A stretch of DNA of 64,000 nucleotides from Rhodospirillaceae bacterium (GCA_002722885.1 PBNE01000021.1:1-64000), one strand, 5' to 3'. Positions 43,745-53,032 are shown, counted from the stretch's first letter. Program-made: numbers and translations. Notes: generated by a model not told the origin, from the sequence alone.

Positions 43745-43835
43745 GGAGATCGCCTTTGCTTGTGTAGGGTCGTGTCCTCGTGGCGGCAATCTAGCGCATA
43801 CTGGGGCCGGCGCTCCAAGCTCAACGGACAGAATT

Positions 43836-44183
43836 TTGGCCAATCGTCACGTTCTGAAGGACGGCTACTGGAAGATGCGGATCAAGCATCCGTATTCCAT
43901 GGTTACTGCCTGCGATGATCTCGCAGCCACCTGCGGTCAGGAAGCTATTGCCGAACACGGAGAAGTGCTGCACGGCGGCGATCTCTTAGCCCAATCGCGC
44001 CACATTATCGCAACCAAGCAGCGCACCTCGCGCGATCTCAATCTTCCTGCCGGCGACCTCTCCCGGGTCATGCTCTACACCAGTGAAACCGACCCCTCCC
44101 GCCTTGAGGCCTGTGCCTCGCTCTTCCGCCAGCAGACACGCAACAGCCCACCGGTAATGGCGATCTCGATTCCCGCGCCTTGA
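43836..44183 (+). CDS. RidA-like protein, possibly truncated
   Basis: From a TTG start the frame encodes 115 residues: LKDGYWKMRIKHPYSMVTAC, LAATCGQEAIAEHGEVLHGG, then SRVMLYTSETDPSRLEAC. The order of YSMVTACDDLAATCGQ and the V.LY segment resembles RidA/YjgF proteins, which hydrolyse reactive enamines from PLP enzymes. The usual C-terminal strand with the conserved arginine region is missing, and the protein stops at SIPAP. It may be truncated by mutation. The start codon and family are both uncertain. Confidence 0.45.
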   Translation: MANRHVLKDGYWKMRIKHPYSMVTACDDLAATCGQEAIAEHGEVLHGGDLLAQSRHIIATKQRTSRDLNLPAGDLSRVMLYTSETDPSRLEACASLFRQQTRNSPPVMAISIPAP

Positions 44184-44324
44184 TGGCAACGAATTGAAGA
44201 ACATCAGCCTATTGCGGGATTTCATTCGCCATGCCCCATCATGGTGTGGAGTTTGTCTTCGGGAAAGCGTTACGTGGCAGTCGACTGTGCTAGGTTTGCC
44301 GGACTTTCTCCAAGGTACGGTAGC

Positions 44325-44705
44325 ATGCGCATCACGATCGAAATCTCTCCGGGCGAACTGCTCGACAAGATCTCCATTCTTGAAATCAAGACAGAGAGAA
44401 TCCCCGACGGCGACAAGCTCGCCCACATTCGCCGCGAACTTGAAACCCTCTCGCGTTCGCGCGCGCAGGACATCCCCGACAACGACGGCATCCGGGGCCT
44501 GTTCAGCGAGCTCAAGACCATCAATGAGACGCTCTGGGAGATCGAAGACGACATCCGTCTCTGTGAAAAGGCCAGAGACTTCGGTGAAAAGTTCATCCGC
44601 CTGGCGCGGGCTGTCTACATCACCAACGATCGTCGCGCGGCGGTGAAGAGCCGCATCGACCGACTGATGCAGAGTGACATCGGAGAAATGAAGTCCTACG
44701 CCTGA
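44325..44705 (+). CDS. conserved hypothetical protein (DUF6165-like)
   Basis: A 126-residue soluble protein from the ATG giving MRITIEISPGELLDKISILE; the upstream extension of the track ORF is unlikely. It is mostly helical and charged, with IRRELETLSRSRAQDI, LFSELKTINETLWEIEDDIR and YITNDRRAAVKSRIDRLM, suggesting a coiled coil. I recall the opening motif from proteins named DUF6165, found beside sugar or glycan genes in alphaproteobacteria, but no such neighbours exist here. Function unknown. Confidence 0.65.
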   Translation: MRITIEISPGELLDKISILEIKTERIPDGDKLAHIRRELETLSRSRAQDIPDNDGIRGLFSELKTINETLWEIEDDIRLCEKARDFGEKFIRLARAVYITNDRRAAVKSRIDRLMQSDIGEMKSYA

Positions 44706-44720
44706 CAGAACACCTGTCGT

Positions 44721-45083
44721 TCAGGTGACATAGACACCTTTGTTGATTTGCAGCGCTTTCGCCACCAGCTCCATCAGCATGTCGCGGGGTGCACGGACAC
44801 GTTCACCATCGACATCAGCCCCGGCCCGCCGCCAAATCTCGAGAGACGGCTCGTGACGGAACTCAACACCAACCTCCTCGATGATCCGCATGGCCATGTC
44901 GTCAACCTTCTCGACACCGTCGGCGTCGAGCAGATCAGTGACGGGAATATTGCGGGCCAGCGAGGGCCGATGCACAACCGGGGCTGTCTCAATCGCTTCA
45001 TGACGGGCCGAACGTCCACCGTGGTGACGGGTGCCCGCGCCCCGTAGCGGGGCCTCGATATCAATGCCCCGATCACCAGTCAC
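44721..45083 (-). pseudogene. N-terminal fragment of a trimethylamine-methyltransferase-like (MttB) protein
   Basis: The 120-codon frame carries the beginning of an MttB-family protein: VTDLLDADGVEKVDDMAMRI, EEVGVEFRHEPSLEIWRRAG and VDGERVRAPRDMLMELVAKA. It then ends at INKGVYVT and a stop. MttB proteins are about 500 residues, so roughly three quarters are missing, including the pyrrolysine or substrate region. It most likely marks another deletion. Intact members transfer methyl groups from quaternary amines to a corrinoid protein. Confidence 0.7.
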
Positions 45084-46204
45084 GCTGCCGAGCCTCGGAC
45101 GCGCCTGAGCGCCTCACCGAGCCGTTGTGTGCCTCCCTCGATTTCGGCGACGGTGGGATAGCCGAACGCCAGCCGGACATAAGGTCCGGCATTGTTGTGG
45201 ATGTGAAAGCTCGATCCATGCGCGACGTCGACACCGTGTTCGTTGCCGACCTCAATCAGGCGGCCGGGGTCGACGTCATCGGGCAGCTTGACCCAGATGA
45301 AAAGGCCGCCCGGCGGATTGGAAATACGGCACTCGTTGCCAAGGTGGCGGCGCAGGCCGGAGACCATCGCGTCACGTTTCACCTTGAGCCCGTCGTTGGC
45401 CATCTCGATATGGTCCCAAAGACGGTCCTTCAGGTACTCGTGGGTGATCGCGGAGGCCAACGTGTTCGGGCCGGCGTCGTGCCGGCGCGCCAGAATCCTT
45501 TCCAGCATGGGAGGTTTGGCCACGATGTAACCCAAACGCACCCCTGGTGCGAAAATCTTCGAGAGCGAGCCCAGATAGACCTGCCTAGGGTCGTCATCGA
45601 GAGCGTAAAACGCGCGTGGTTTGTCACCATCGTAGTGGACATCGCCATAACAGTTGTCCTCGACGACCGGAATGTCGTGGCGCCGCGCCAGCGCGATCAG
45701 CTCCATGCGGCGGGCCTCTGACATCACCGCACCGGTCGGGTTCTGGTAGGTCGCCAGCGTGTAGATGCAACGCGGAGAGCGGCCTTCACCCTTCAGCCGT
45801 TCGAGAGTTTCTGCCAGGGCATCGATCCGCATGCCTTCGCCGTCGAGGGGAACACCGACCATTTCGATTCCCATGTCCTCGAAGGCGCGGATGCTGCCAA
45901 CGTAGGTGTACTCCTCCAGAACGATCAGATCGTCTGTCCCGGTGCACTGCGCCTGGACTCCCATGGTCACCGCCTGCATCGACCCGTGCGTGATCACGAC
46001 GTGTTCGGGATCGACCTCCACGCCCTCACGATCCCGCTCGCGTTGCGCCATCAGCTCGCGCAGGCCCGGGTGCCCCAGCTTGCCGGGATAGGTGTTGAGA
46101 TCGACCGCCATGGTACGCATGACACGCTGGGCCGCCTCGGCAAAGGCATCCACCGGGAAGGTCTCGGGGTTTGTGTTGCCGGTCGCAAAACTAATGATGT
46201 CCAA
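45080..46204 (-). CDS. PLP-dependent aminotransferase (class I, 2-aminoadipate/MocR-like type)
   Basis: A 374-residue fold-type I enzyme without the GntR helix-turn-helix found in MocR regulators. FATGNTNPETFPVDAF, YPGKLGHPGLRELMAQRE, VVITHGSMQAVTMG, LATYQNPTGAVMSEARR and VVEDNCYGDVHYDGD are characteristic, and LGSLSKIFAPGVRLGYIV carries the PLP lysine. It resembles 2-aminoadipate or valine-pyruvate aminotransferases. The stop overlaps the start of the MttB fragment by four bases. Specificity unknown. Confidence 0.87.
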   Translation of the reverse strand: MDIISFATGNTNPETFPVDAFAEAAQRVMRTMAVDLNTYPGKLGHPGLRELMAQRERDREGVEVDPEHVVITHGSMQAVTMGVQAQCTGTDDLIVLEEYTYVGSIRAFEDMGIEMVGVPLDGEGMRIDALAETLERLKGEGRSPRCIYTLATYQNPTGAVMSEARRMELIALARRHDIPVVEDNCYGDVHYDGDKPRAFYALDDDPRQVYLGSLSKIFAPGVRLGYIVAKPPMLERILARRHDAGPNTLASAITHEYLKDRLWDHIEMANDGLKVKRDAMVSGLRRHLGNECRISNPPGGLFIWVKLPDDVDPGRLIEVGNEHGVDVAHGSSFHIHNNAGPYVRLAFGYPTVAEIEGGTQRLGEALRRVRGSAA

Positions 46205-46213
46205 GGCGATCTC

Positions 46214-46453
46214 CTAATCGTTGATCGAATAGCCGCCGTCGAACGCTATCGAAGCGCCAGTGATGTAGTCGGAGGCATGACCCGACAGGAACACGAGCTT
46301 GCGGGTCTTGTTACCGCCGTTGGCAAGGTCGATGCAGTCATCCCGCTTGACCCAAAGGCGGGGACCAACCAGGACCGCTGTGACGTTGTCCAATGGTTCA
46401 ATCGGTGTCGGTGCGTGCGCGAGCGCGATACGGGGGAATCGGTCGAGGTCCAC
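46214..46453 (-). pseudogene. in-frame chimera of a D-cysteine-desulfhydrase start and a short-chain-dehydrogenase end
   Basis: The 79-residue frame changes family in the middle. Residues 1-53 ([40 protein letters not shown]) match the N-terminus of D-cysteine desulfhydrase/ACC deaminase proteins, including the PLP-lysine segment. Residues 54-79 ([18 protein letters not shown]) match the C-terminal end of a short-chain dehydrogenase. A deletion joining the two in frame explains it. The product lacks most of either fold and is unlikely to be an enzyme. Confidence 0.8.
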
Positions 46454-46686
46454 GAGAACAATCTGTGTCTGAGATGAAAAGTGTGTGCGTCAGGCTGCCG
46501 ACATCATCGGGCCGCGGGACCTGTCGGCGCAACTTTTCCTTCAGGTGACAAACTCAGGGAAAGCCGGTCGCCGGGCACGCCGCAATGGTGCGTCATCGCT
46601 CGGCCCGCCTTGAAACCGGACACCGATCCCACGCATGCTCTCGCCCTGCCCCGTTGGGGCATGGCCTCATTGTTCGGGAGAGAGAC

Positions 46687-48015
46687 GTGTCGGACCAGCG
46701 TGATGTCGTCATCATCGGGGCAGGCTCATCCGGCCTGTCGGCGGCCAAGGAACTCCAACGCCTCGGCATCTCTACAACCGTGATCGAAGGCTCGCACCGC
46801 ATCGGCGGCCGCGCCTATTCCGAAGAACTGGTGCCGGGCACCTGGTTTGACCTGGGTTGCGCCTGGCTGACCGACGGGGACGACAACCCGTTCGCCAGGA
46901 TCGCCGACAGCCTGGGTATTCTCCTGGGGCGTTCGACCTGGGAAGCCTACAACAACACCGACAACCATCGCTTTATCCACAACGGCGTTCGCCTGGGCCG
47001 TGAAGAGCACGACGCCTGCCGCCGCTACTACGACGAAAGCTACGAGGCCGTGGCGGTCGCCGCCGGCACCGACCCCGAACCGTCGATGAGTGATGTGATA
47101 GACCTCGAAAGCCCCTATGCGCCGCCGTTTCTGGAGAGTGTCGCGACCGGCTGGGGCGTCGATGTTGATGGTGTCTCCTGTGCAGACAACACAACATCGA
47201 CCGGCGAACTCGGCTATCCCGTTCCGCACGGCTACGGCAACCTCGTCGCTGCCTGGGGTGCCGATGTCGAGGTCACCCTGAACGCGAGAGCGGAGCGGAT
47301 CGACTGGTCAGGCCCCGGCGTCGCCGTCGAAACACCGAAGGGGACGGTCAAGGCCGATCTGGTACTGGTCACGGTCTCAACTGGCATGATGGCCTCCGGC
47401 GAGATCGCCTTTGATCCCCTGCTGCCGGACTGGAAACTGGAAGCAATCCAAGGGCTGCCCATGGGTACGGAAAACAAAATGGGCCTGGCCTTCGACACCG
47501 ACGTCTTCGGACCGGAAGGACGCGGCCACCACACCGTCTGGAGCGACAACGCGGACTCCGCGAAGGTCGACGTCAACGGCATGGGTTTCAACTCCGTGTC
47601 GGTGTTCACTGGCGGCCGTCATGGCATCTGGCTCGAAAAGCAGGGACCGCAGGCCTGTCACGACTTCGCCGTCGACCGTGTGGCAGAGATTTTCGGCAAC
47701 GACATCCGCAAACACGTCGTCCGCTCGATTACGACAGCCTGGAGTTCAGAGCCCTGGACCTACGGCTCCTGGGCCTGTGCTCTGCCGGGCCAAGCGCACC
47801 AACGCGAGCCTCTGGGGCAAGCCCTCGACGACCGCATGTTCTTTGCCGGTGAAGCCACGAGCATCGGCAGCCAAGGAACCTGCGATGGCGCCTACAAATC
47901 TGGTATCCGCGCAGCAGAGGAGATTGCCGCTCACATCAAAGGCACCGCCCGAGATCGCCGTCCGCTACGGACCCCAGATCCGTGCTTTTCTCGGCTGCAT
48001 GCACCACGGCGCTGA
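46687..48015 (+). CDS. flavin-containing monoamine oxidase family protein
   Basis: From a GTG preceded by GGGAGAG the protein has 442 residues. The FAD-binding start is VVIIGAGSSGLSAAKELQRL with EGSHRIGGRAYSEEL, the typical amine-oxidase GG motif. GWGVDVDGVSCADN and PHGYGNLVAAW lie mid-protein. The C-terminus has RMFFAGEATSIGSQGTCDGA followed by KSGIRAAEEI, the second FAD-contact motif. It oxidises an amine to an imine and releases hydrogen peroxide. The last 25 residues after AAHIKG look unrelated to the family and may be read-through of a lost stop. Confidence 0.85.
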   Translation: MSDQRDVVIIGAGSSGLSAAKELQRLGISTTVIEGSHRIGGRAYSEELVPGTWFDLGCAWLTDGDDNPFARIADSLGILLGRSTWEAYNNTDNHRFIHNGVRLGREEHDACRRYYDESYEAVAVAAGTDPEPSMSDVIDLESPYAPPFLESVATGWGVDVDGVSCADNTTSTGELGYPVPHGYGNLVAAWGADVEVTLNARAERIDWSGPGVAVETPKGTVKADLVLVTVSTGMMASGEIAFDPLLPDWKLEAIQGLPMGTENKMGLAFDTDVFGPEGRGHHTVWSDNADSAKVDVNGMGFNSVSVFTGGRHGIWLEKQGPQACHDFAVDRVAEIFGNDIRKHVVRSITTAWSSEPWTYGSWACALPGQAHQREPLGQALDDRMFFAGEATSIGSQGTCDGAYKSGIRAAEEIAAHIKGTARDRRPLRTPDPCFSRLHAPRR

Positions 48016-48213
48016 TAAGGATCTGTGTAGTGGCTTCCGTGGTGACTGCGAAGCCTGGGTCGACACCCTGCCTCGGCCAACGTGGCGAAGCGAACGCGGA
48101 GGCCCACCCACTGTTGAACACCCGAAATCCCATGGTGCAGGCTGACGGTGACGCAATATCACAACATGTGGCAAATGCGCCGTTGGCCTTCCCGGGAGTA
48201 GATGGAGAACACG

Positions 48214-48993
48214 ATGGACGAAGACGACCTCTACAGCGACGCCTACAATGACTTCCTCTCCGCGATCTGGGGTGAGGGATATCTCTCTCCCGGCGGCCCC
48301 GAAGAGGTCGCGCGCATTCTGGAAGGCCTCGATCTCACGGGCGCCCGCGTGCTCGACATCGGTTGCGGGACCGGCGGCATCGCCGTCACGCTCGTCAAGG
48401 AACACGGTGCGGCCCACGTCACCGGCATCGATATCGAGGGTCCGGCCTGTGCGACAGCGACACAGCGCGCCGAAGAGCAAGGGCTTTCCGATCGCATCAC
48501 GATCAGACAGGTCAAACCCGGCCCGCTCGACTTCGCCGACAACAGCTTCGATGTCGTGTTCTCGAAGGATTCGATCATTCACGTGCACGACAAGGAAGCA
48601 CTGGCCGCCGACGTGTTTCGTGTGCTCCAGCCCGGCGGCTGGTTCTCTGCTTCCGACTGGCTCATCAGCCATGACGGCAAACCCAGTGACGACATGAAGC
48701 ACTACATTGCCTCAGAAGGGCTCGACTTCGCGATGGCCCCGCCTGCGCACTACGAGTCAGCGCTGAAACAGGCTGGTTTCGAGAACGTTCGTCTGGTCAA
48801 TCGCAATCCCTGGTACGCCAGGGTCGCCCGCGAGGAGCTGAACCAGATGAGCGGCGAGGCGCGCACCGATCTGGTGGCCCAGCACGGCGCCGATTTCGTG
48901 GACCACAACATCGAAATCTGGGAAGCCATGGTGACGGTCCTCGAGTCCGGCGAACACTGCCCTCACCATCTGCGCGGTCAGCGCCCGGCCTGA
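48214..48993 (+). CDS. SAM-dependent methyltransferase, phosphoethanolamine-N-methyltransferase-like
   Basis: A class I methyltransferase of about 259 residues. Motif I is VLDIGCGTGGIAVTLVKEHG, followed by VTGIDIEGPACATA, FADNSFDVVFSKDSIIHVHD and FRVLQPGGWFSASDWLISHD. The SKDSIIHVHDK and DWLISHDG-type strings are typical of phosphoethanolamine and related N-methyltransferases. The ATG used has GGAG six bases upstream; another ATG four codons earlier is possible. It would methylate an amino head group or another small amine and is followed 28 bases later by the TMADH-like gene. Confidence 0.82.
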   Translation: MDEDDLYSDAYNDFLSAIWGEGYLSPGGPEEVARILEGLDLTGARVLDIGCGTGGIAVTLVKEHGAAHVTGIDIEGPACATATQRAEEQGLSDRITIRQVKPGPLDFADNSFDVVFSKDSIIHVHDKEALAADVFRVLQPGGWFSASDWLISHDGKPSDDMKHYIASEGLDFAMAPPAHYESALKQAGFENVRLVNRNPWYARVAREELNQMSGEARTDLVAQHGADFVDHNIEIWEAMVTVLESGEHCPHHLRGQRPA

Positions 48994-49021
48994 TCACAAC
49001 AAAAGTTTGGAAGCACACATC

Positions 49022-51112
49022 ATGACCCGCGATCCCCGCTACGACATCCTGTTCGAACCGCTCAAGATCGGCCCCAAGACCGCACCCAATCGGTTCTACC
49101 AGGTGCCCCACTGCAACGGCATGGGCCGGGTCTATCCCAACGCCATGGTCGGCATGCGTGGCATGAAGGCCCAGGGTGGCTGGGGCATTGTCTGCACTGA
49201 GCAGTGCGACTTCTATGCCAGCGGCGATGCCTCGCCCTATGCCGAAACCAACATGTGGGACAAAGGCGACGAGGTCTATCTGGGGCGTATGTGCGAGGAG
49301 GTCCACAAGTACGGCAGCCTCGCGGGCATCGAGTTGGTGCACAACGGGCACGACACGCCGAACCTCTACAGCCGTGAGGTTCCGATCGGACCGATGCATC
49401 GGCCGATGAACTGGAGCATGGCCCCAATCCAGGCGCGCGCCATGGACAAGCAGGACATCCGCGATTACCGTCGCGCCCACCGCCAGGCGGCGATCCGCGC
49501 ACGGGACATCGGCTTTGATCTGGTGATCGTCTACGCCGGCCATGACGGCACGGTGCCCAGCCACTTCCTGGCCAAGCGGCACAACCAGCGCACGGACGAG
49601 TACGGCGGCAGCCTCGAAAACCGCCTGCGCCTGTTCCGCGAATTGCTCGAGGAAGCCAAGGACGCGGTCGGCCACGACGTTGCCGTCACCGCGCGCTTCG
49701 CCGTCGATGAGATGATGGGACCCGATGGTTTGGAGTGGCATGCCGAAGGCCGCGAGGCCGTCGAGATGCTGGCCGAGATTCCCGATCTCTGGGACGTCAA
49801 CGTTGCGGACTGGGATAATGACTCCAAAACCTCCCGCTTCGCGCCCGAAGGTTATCAGGAAGAGTACGTCGCCTTCGTCAAGCAGGTAACGACCAAACCC
49901 GTCTCCACGGTCGGGCGCTACACCTCACCCGATGCCATGATCTCGGCGATCAAGCGCGGCATTGTCGACCTGATCGGCGCGGCCCGGCCCTCCATCGCCG
50001 ACCCCTTCCTGCCGAATAAGGTCGAGGAAGGCAGGCTGGAAGACATCCGCGAATGCATCGGCTGCAATGTCTGTGTCGGCTGGACCCAGATGACCGCCCC
50101 TGCCCGCTGCACCCAGAACCCGACCTTCAGTGAAGAATGGCGCAAGGACTGGCATCCGGAGAGCCTGCCGCCCGCTGAGGCAGACGGCCATGTGCTCATC
50201 GTCGGCTCCGGACCGTCGGGCCTGGAGGCGGCCCGTGCAGTAGGTCTGCGGGGCTATCAGGTCACACTGGCCGAGGCCGAAGACGAGCTCGGCGGACGGG
50301 TCACGCGCGAGAGCAAGCTGCCGGGTCTATCGGCCTGGGCTCGCGTGCGCGACTACCGGGTCGGCCAGATCCAGAAGATGACCAATGTCGAGATCTACCG
50401 CGCCAGCCGCCTCAGTGCCGAGCAGGTTCTGGAACTCGGCGCAGACCACATCGCGATCGCGACCGGCGCCACCTGGCGGCGCGACGGCTATGGCCGTAAC
50501 CTGACCTCACCTGTTCCCGGCAGCGACGCGGGTCATGTGCTGACGCCCGACGATATTCTCAACGGCAGCCGGCCGTCCGGCAAGAACGTGCTGATCTTCG
50601 ACGATGATCATTACTACATGGCCAGCGTCATGGCCGAGTTGCTGGCTTCGGAAGGTTATGAGGTCAGTCTCGCGACACCGATGCCGACCATCGCGACCTT
50701 TATGACCCATACGCTGGAACACGGCGCCAATCAGGACCGGCTTCTGGAATCCGGTGTCGCACTTCTACCGAATGCCGCGCTGGAGGCCATCGAGTCCGGC
50801 AAGGCCCGGCTCTTCGACGACATCCTCGGGCGCACGGTCGAACGCGATGCTGACGCCGTCCTGATGGTCACCTCCCGCACACCAAACGACGGGCTCTACC
50901 ACGAGGTCCAGCAGGCCCTCGAGGCCGCGTCCGACACAAGCGTTCAGACCTTGAGCCGGATCGGCGACTGCCAGGCACCTGGGATCATCGCCACGTCGGT
51001 CTATGAGGGCCATCGCTTCGCCCGCGATCTCGGCAAGACGGTCGACCCTGTCGATGTTCCGTTCCGCCGCGAACGCATCGCGATCGAGCAGGCGGCGGGA
51101 GGCGCTGGTTAA
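49022..51112 (+). CDS. trimethylamine/dimethylamine/histamine-dehydrogenase-like FMN/4Fe-4S flavoprotein
   Basis: A 696-residue three-domain flavoprotein of the Old Yellow Enzyme-related TMADH family. NRFYQVPHCNGMG places Cys31 where TMADH has the cysteine covalently linked to FMN (Cys30). The [4Fe-4S] cysteines are in CIGCNVCVG and ARCTQNP, spaced at about 345, 348, 351 and 363, almost as in TMADH. DLIGAARPSIADPFLPNKV is typical. The C-terminal half has an ADP-binding loop VLIVGSGPSGLEAARAVG. It should oxidatively demethylate or deaminate a small amine with electrons passed to ETF. The substrate is not readable by eye. Confidence 0.9.
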   Translation: MTRDPRYDILFEPLKIGPKTAPNRFYQVPHCNGMGRVYPNAMVGMRGMKAQGGWGIVCTEQCDFYASGDASPYAETNMWDKGDEVYLGRMCEEVHKYGSLAGIELVHNGHDTPNLYSREVPIGPMHRPMNWSMAPIQARAMDKQDIRDYRRAHRQAAIRARDIGFDLVIVYAGHDGTVPSHFLAKRHNQRTDEYGGSLENRLRLFRELLEEAKDAVGHDVAVTARFAVDEMMGPDGLEWHAEGREAVEMLAEIPDLWDVNVADWDNDSKTSRFAPEGYQEEYVAFVKQVTTKPVSTVGRYTSPDAMISAIKRGIVDLIGAARPSIADPFLPNKVEEGRLEDIRECIGCNVCVGWTQMTAPARCTQNPTFSEEWRKDWHPESLPPAEADGHVLIVGSGPSGLEAARAVGLRGYQVTLAEAEDELGGRVTRESKLPGLSAWARVRDYRVGQIQKMTNVEIYRASRLSAEQVLELGADHIAIATGATWRRDGYGRNLTSPVPGSDAGHVLTPDDILNGSRPSGKNVLIFDDDHYYMASVMAELLASEGYEVSLATPMPTIATFMTHTLEHGANQDRLLESGVALLPNAALEAIESGKARLFDDILGRTVERDADAVLMVTSRTPNDGLYHEVQQALEAASDTSVQTLSRIGDCQAPGIIATSVYEGHRFARDLGKTVDPVDVPFRRERIAIEQAAGGAG

Positions 51113-51160
51113 GGTCGGCGGGAAGCGATCCTCAACAGACGAAAAGCAGCACTCCGGGGC

Positions 51161-52909
51161 TTAGTTGCCGATCCTGAGCGCCGCCAACAAACCATCGATG
51201 TCGTCGCAGACATGGATGCCCAGGCGTGCCAGGTCATCGCTGACATCAACCGGCACGGGCGCGTCGGGACGGTCCTGGTTCAGCTTGCCGCCCATGACGA
51301 TCGGAACTGCAAGCTCGCGTGCCTGAAATTCGCGCTGAAGCCGCTCCGCGTAGTCGAGCGCCATGCCGTTATGTGTGGAGATCAGGACCGCCGTGGCACC
51401 GTGCTTGTGAGCCAACTCAGCGAAAACATCGGGATCGACGTCGACGCCCGCCACAATCGGTTCGATATCCAGCGCGCGCAGGGCTTCGACCACCAGATCG
51501 ACGGCGTATTCGTGAATATCGGTCGAGCCGACGACCGGCCTGATGTGCTGCATCTTCGGCCTAGTCCTGGCCGAGAAGGTCGCATGGATCCGGCTGCGCC
51601 GTTCCACGAGATCACGATAGGTGTCGGTCGGAATCAGCGGCTCTATGCCGTCAGCCTCGGCCCGTGGAACGTCACCGGCGGCGTACCTGGCCTCGATCTC
51701 GTGCGGCCCCATACGGCGCACGGCAAGAAGGATCTGGAGCGGATCGATCATGTCGACACCTAGCTCGGCCAAGCCTGCCAGGATGTTGTCATGGAAGCGA
51801 CGGCCACCGGCGACCAGCCGCGCACTGAGTGCCTCGATATGGGGCCAGTCGATCGAGTCCATCAGCCCGGCCGCTTGTTCGCCGATACGCCGGGTGACGG
51901 CGTGAGCGTCGACGATCTCCTGCCAGGTCGGCGCGCGGACCGCCTCGGTCACCGGCGTCGGATTGATCGGGACGCCGCTTCCGCAGCGCAACTGGGCCAG
52001 AATCATGTAAAGCAGGTCGGTGACCAGGACCGCATGGTTGGCTTCGATGTCAGCCGTGTAGGCAGTCGTGTCACAGTAGTACGCCGAGTTCATCGCGCCA
52101 TCCGGCTTGATGGCTTCAAGCGCCAGCACCATGGCTGCCTTGACGACCGGGCTGCGGGTCAGTCCGCCATAGCTGATCGAAAGGCGCGCGCCGACGAGCT
52201 CGTCAACAATAGAGCGTTCGAACAGGGCCCAGCCAATGTAGGAACAGTAGTCGTCGAACTGGGCGCAAAATCCATCGTCCAGATAGGACGAAACCATGGC
52301 GTCGTTGTCGGCATGAGTGGCCATCACGCCGAGCGCCTTGACCATCTCGGCCATCTGTTCGACATCGTCGCCCGGCCAGCCGGGATAACGCCAGTTGAAC
52401 TGCGACATGTTGCCGACGTTGCAGACGCCGGCCTCGATGGCACGGCATGCGTTGGCCACCGACATCGGTGTACCAATCATCATGTCGCCAAGGCCGGGCT
52501 GAATGGGCACGGTCTCGGCCGTGGCACGCCAGTCCTCCGGCGTCTCGAGCATGGGCCCGGTTTCCTTCGCCGCCTGGCTCCAGAACTCCGGCGGCAGGCC
52601 CATCCGGCGGTCAGCATTCATGTTGTAGCGATCAATACGGAAACCGCGTCGTTGGGTTTCGTCGTGAATACAGCGCAGCGCCTCGGCGGTATCGGCCCAA
52701 GTCTGCATGCCCAGGTTCATGCTCGTCATGAGACGACCCTCGGCGTGCATCTTCTGTCGATAGGCGCGTTCAGAGCGAACGCCGTGCTCACGGCACAACA
52801 GGCTGACACCCATCGTGATCTCGTTTCCGAGGCGCCGTCCCTCTGCAACGAGATCGCGGCCGTCTGGCATATCGGCGGGGAGCAGCGGACGTTCTGGGTC
52901 TAAGCGCAT
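51161..52909 (-). CDS. glutamate-mutase-epsilon-like barrel fused to a cobalamin-binding domain
   Basis: From the ATG preceded by GAGGAGG the protein has 582 residues. The last 120 form a B12-binding domain: DIHEYAVDLVVEAL (DxHxxG with Ala for Gly; His466 the cobalt ligand), AVLISTHNG where GlmS has SSLYG, and VPIVMGGKLN for the GG motif. The first 440 residues look like a TIM barrel; TPMSVANACRAIEAGVCNVG and GNMSQF recall the SNA...GV and GNM parts of glutamate mutase epsilon. Partner and substrate unknown. Convergent with the TMADH-like gene. A fused, single-chain carbon-skeleton mutase is inference. Confidence 0.65.
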   Translation of the reverse strand: MRLDPERPLLPADMPDGRDLVAEGRRLGNEITMGVSLLCREHGVRSERAYRQKMHAEGRLMTSMNLGMQTWADTAEALRCIHDETQRRGFRIDRYNMNADRRMGLPPEFWSQAAKETGPMLETPEDWRATAETVPIQPGLGDMMIGTPMSVANACRAIEAGVCNVGNMSQFNWRYPGWPGDDVEQMAEMVKALGVMATHADNDAMVSSYLDDGFCAQFDDYCSYIGWALFERSIVDELVGARLSISYGGLTRSPVVKAAMVLALEAIKPDGAMNSAYYCDTTAYTADIEANHAVLVTDLLYMILAQLRCGSGVPINPTPVTEAVRAPTWQEIVDAHAVTRRIGEQAAGLMDSIDWPHIEALSARLVAGGRRFHDNILAGLAELGVDMIDPLQILLAVRRMGPHEIEARYAAGDVPRAEADGIEPLIPTDTYRDLVERRSRIHATFSARTRPKMQHIRPVVGSTDIHEYAVDLVVEALRALDIEPIVAGVDVDPDVFAELAHKHGATAVLISTHNGMALDYAERLQREFQARELAVPIVMGGKLNQDRPDAPVPVDVSDDLARLGIHVCDDIDGLLAALRIGN

Positions 52910-53032
52910 GTCGTCGGCCTCCTCAGCTTGATGCTCGCTTGGCTGAAAGAACACTCGCACCAAAGCTTTCGACTGCCAAATCCCGCTTGCCGCACCCTGC
53001 CTGATCTACTCTCGTGTCAACCGCACAACGGA

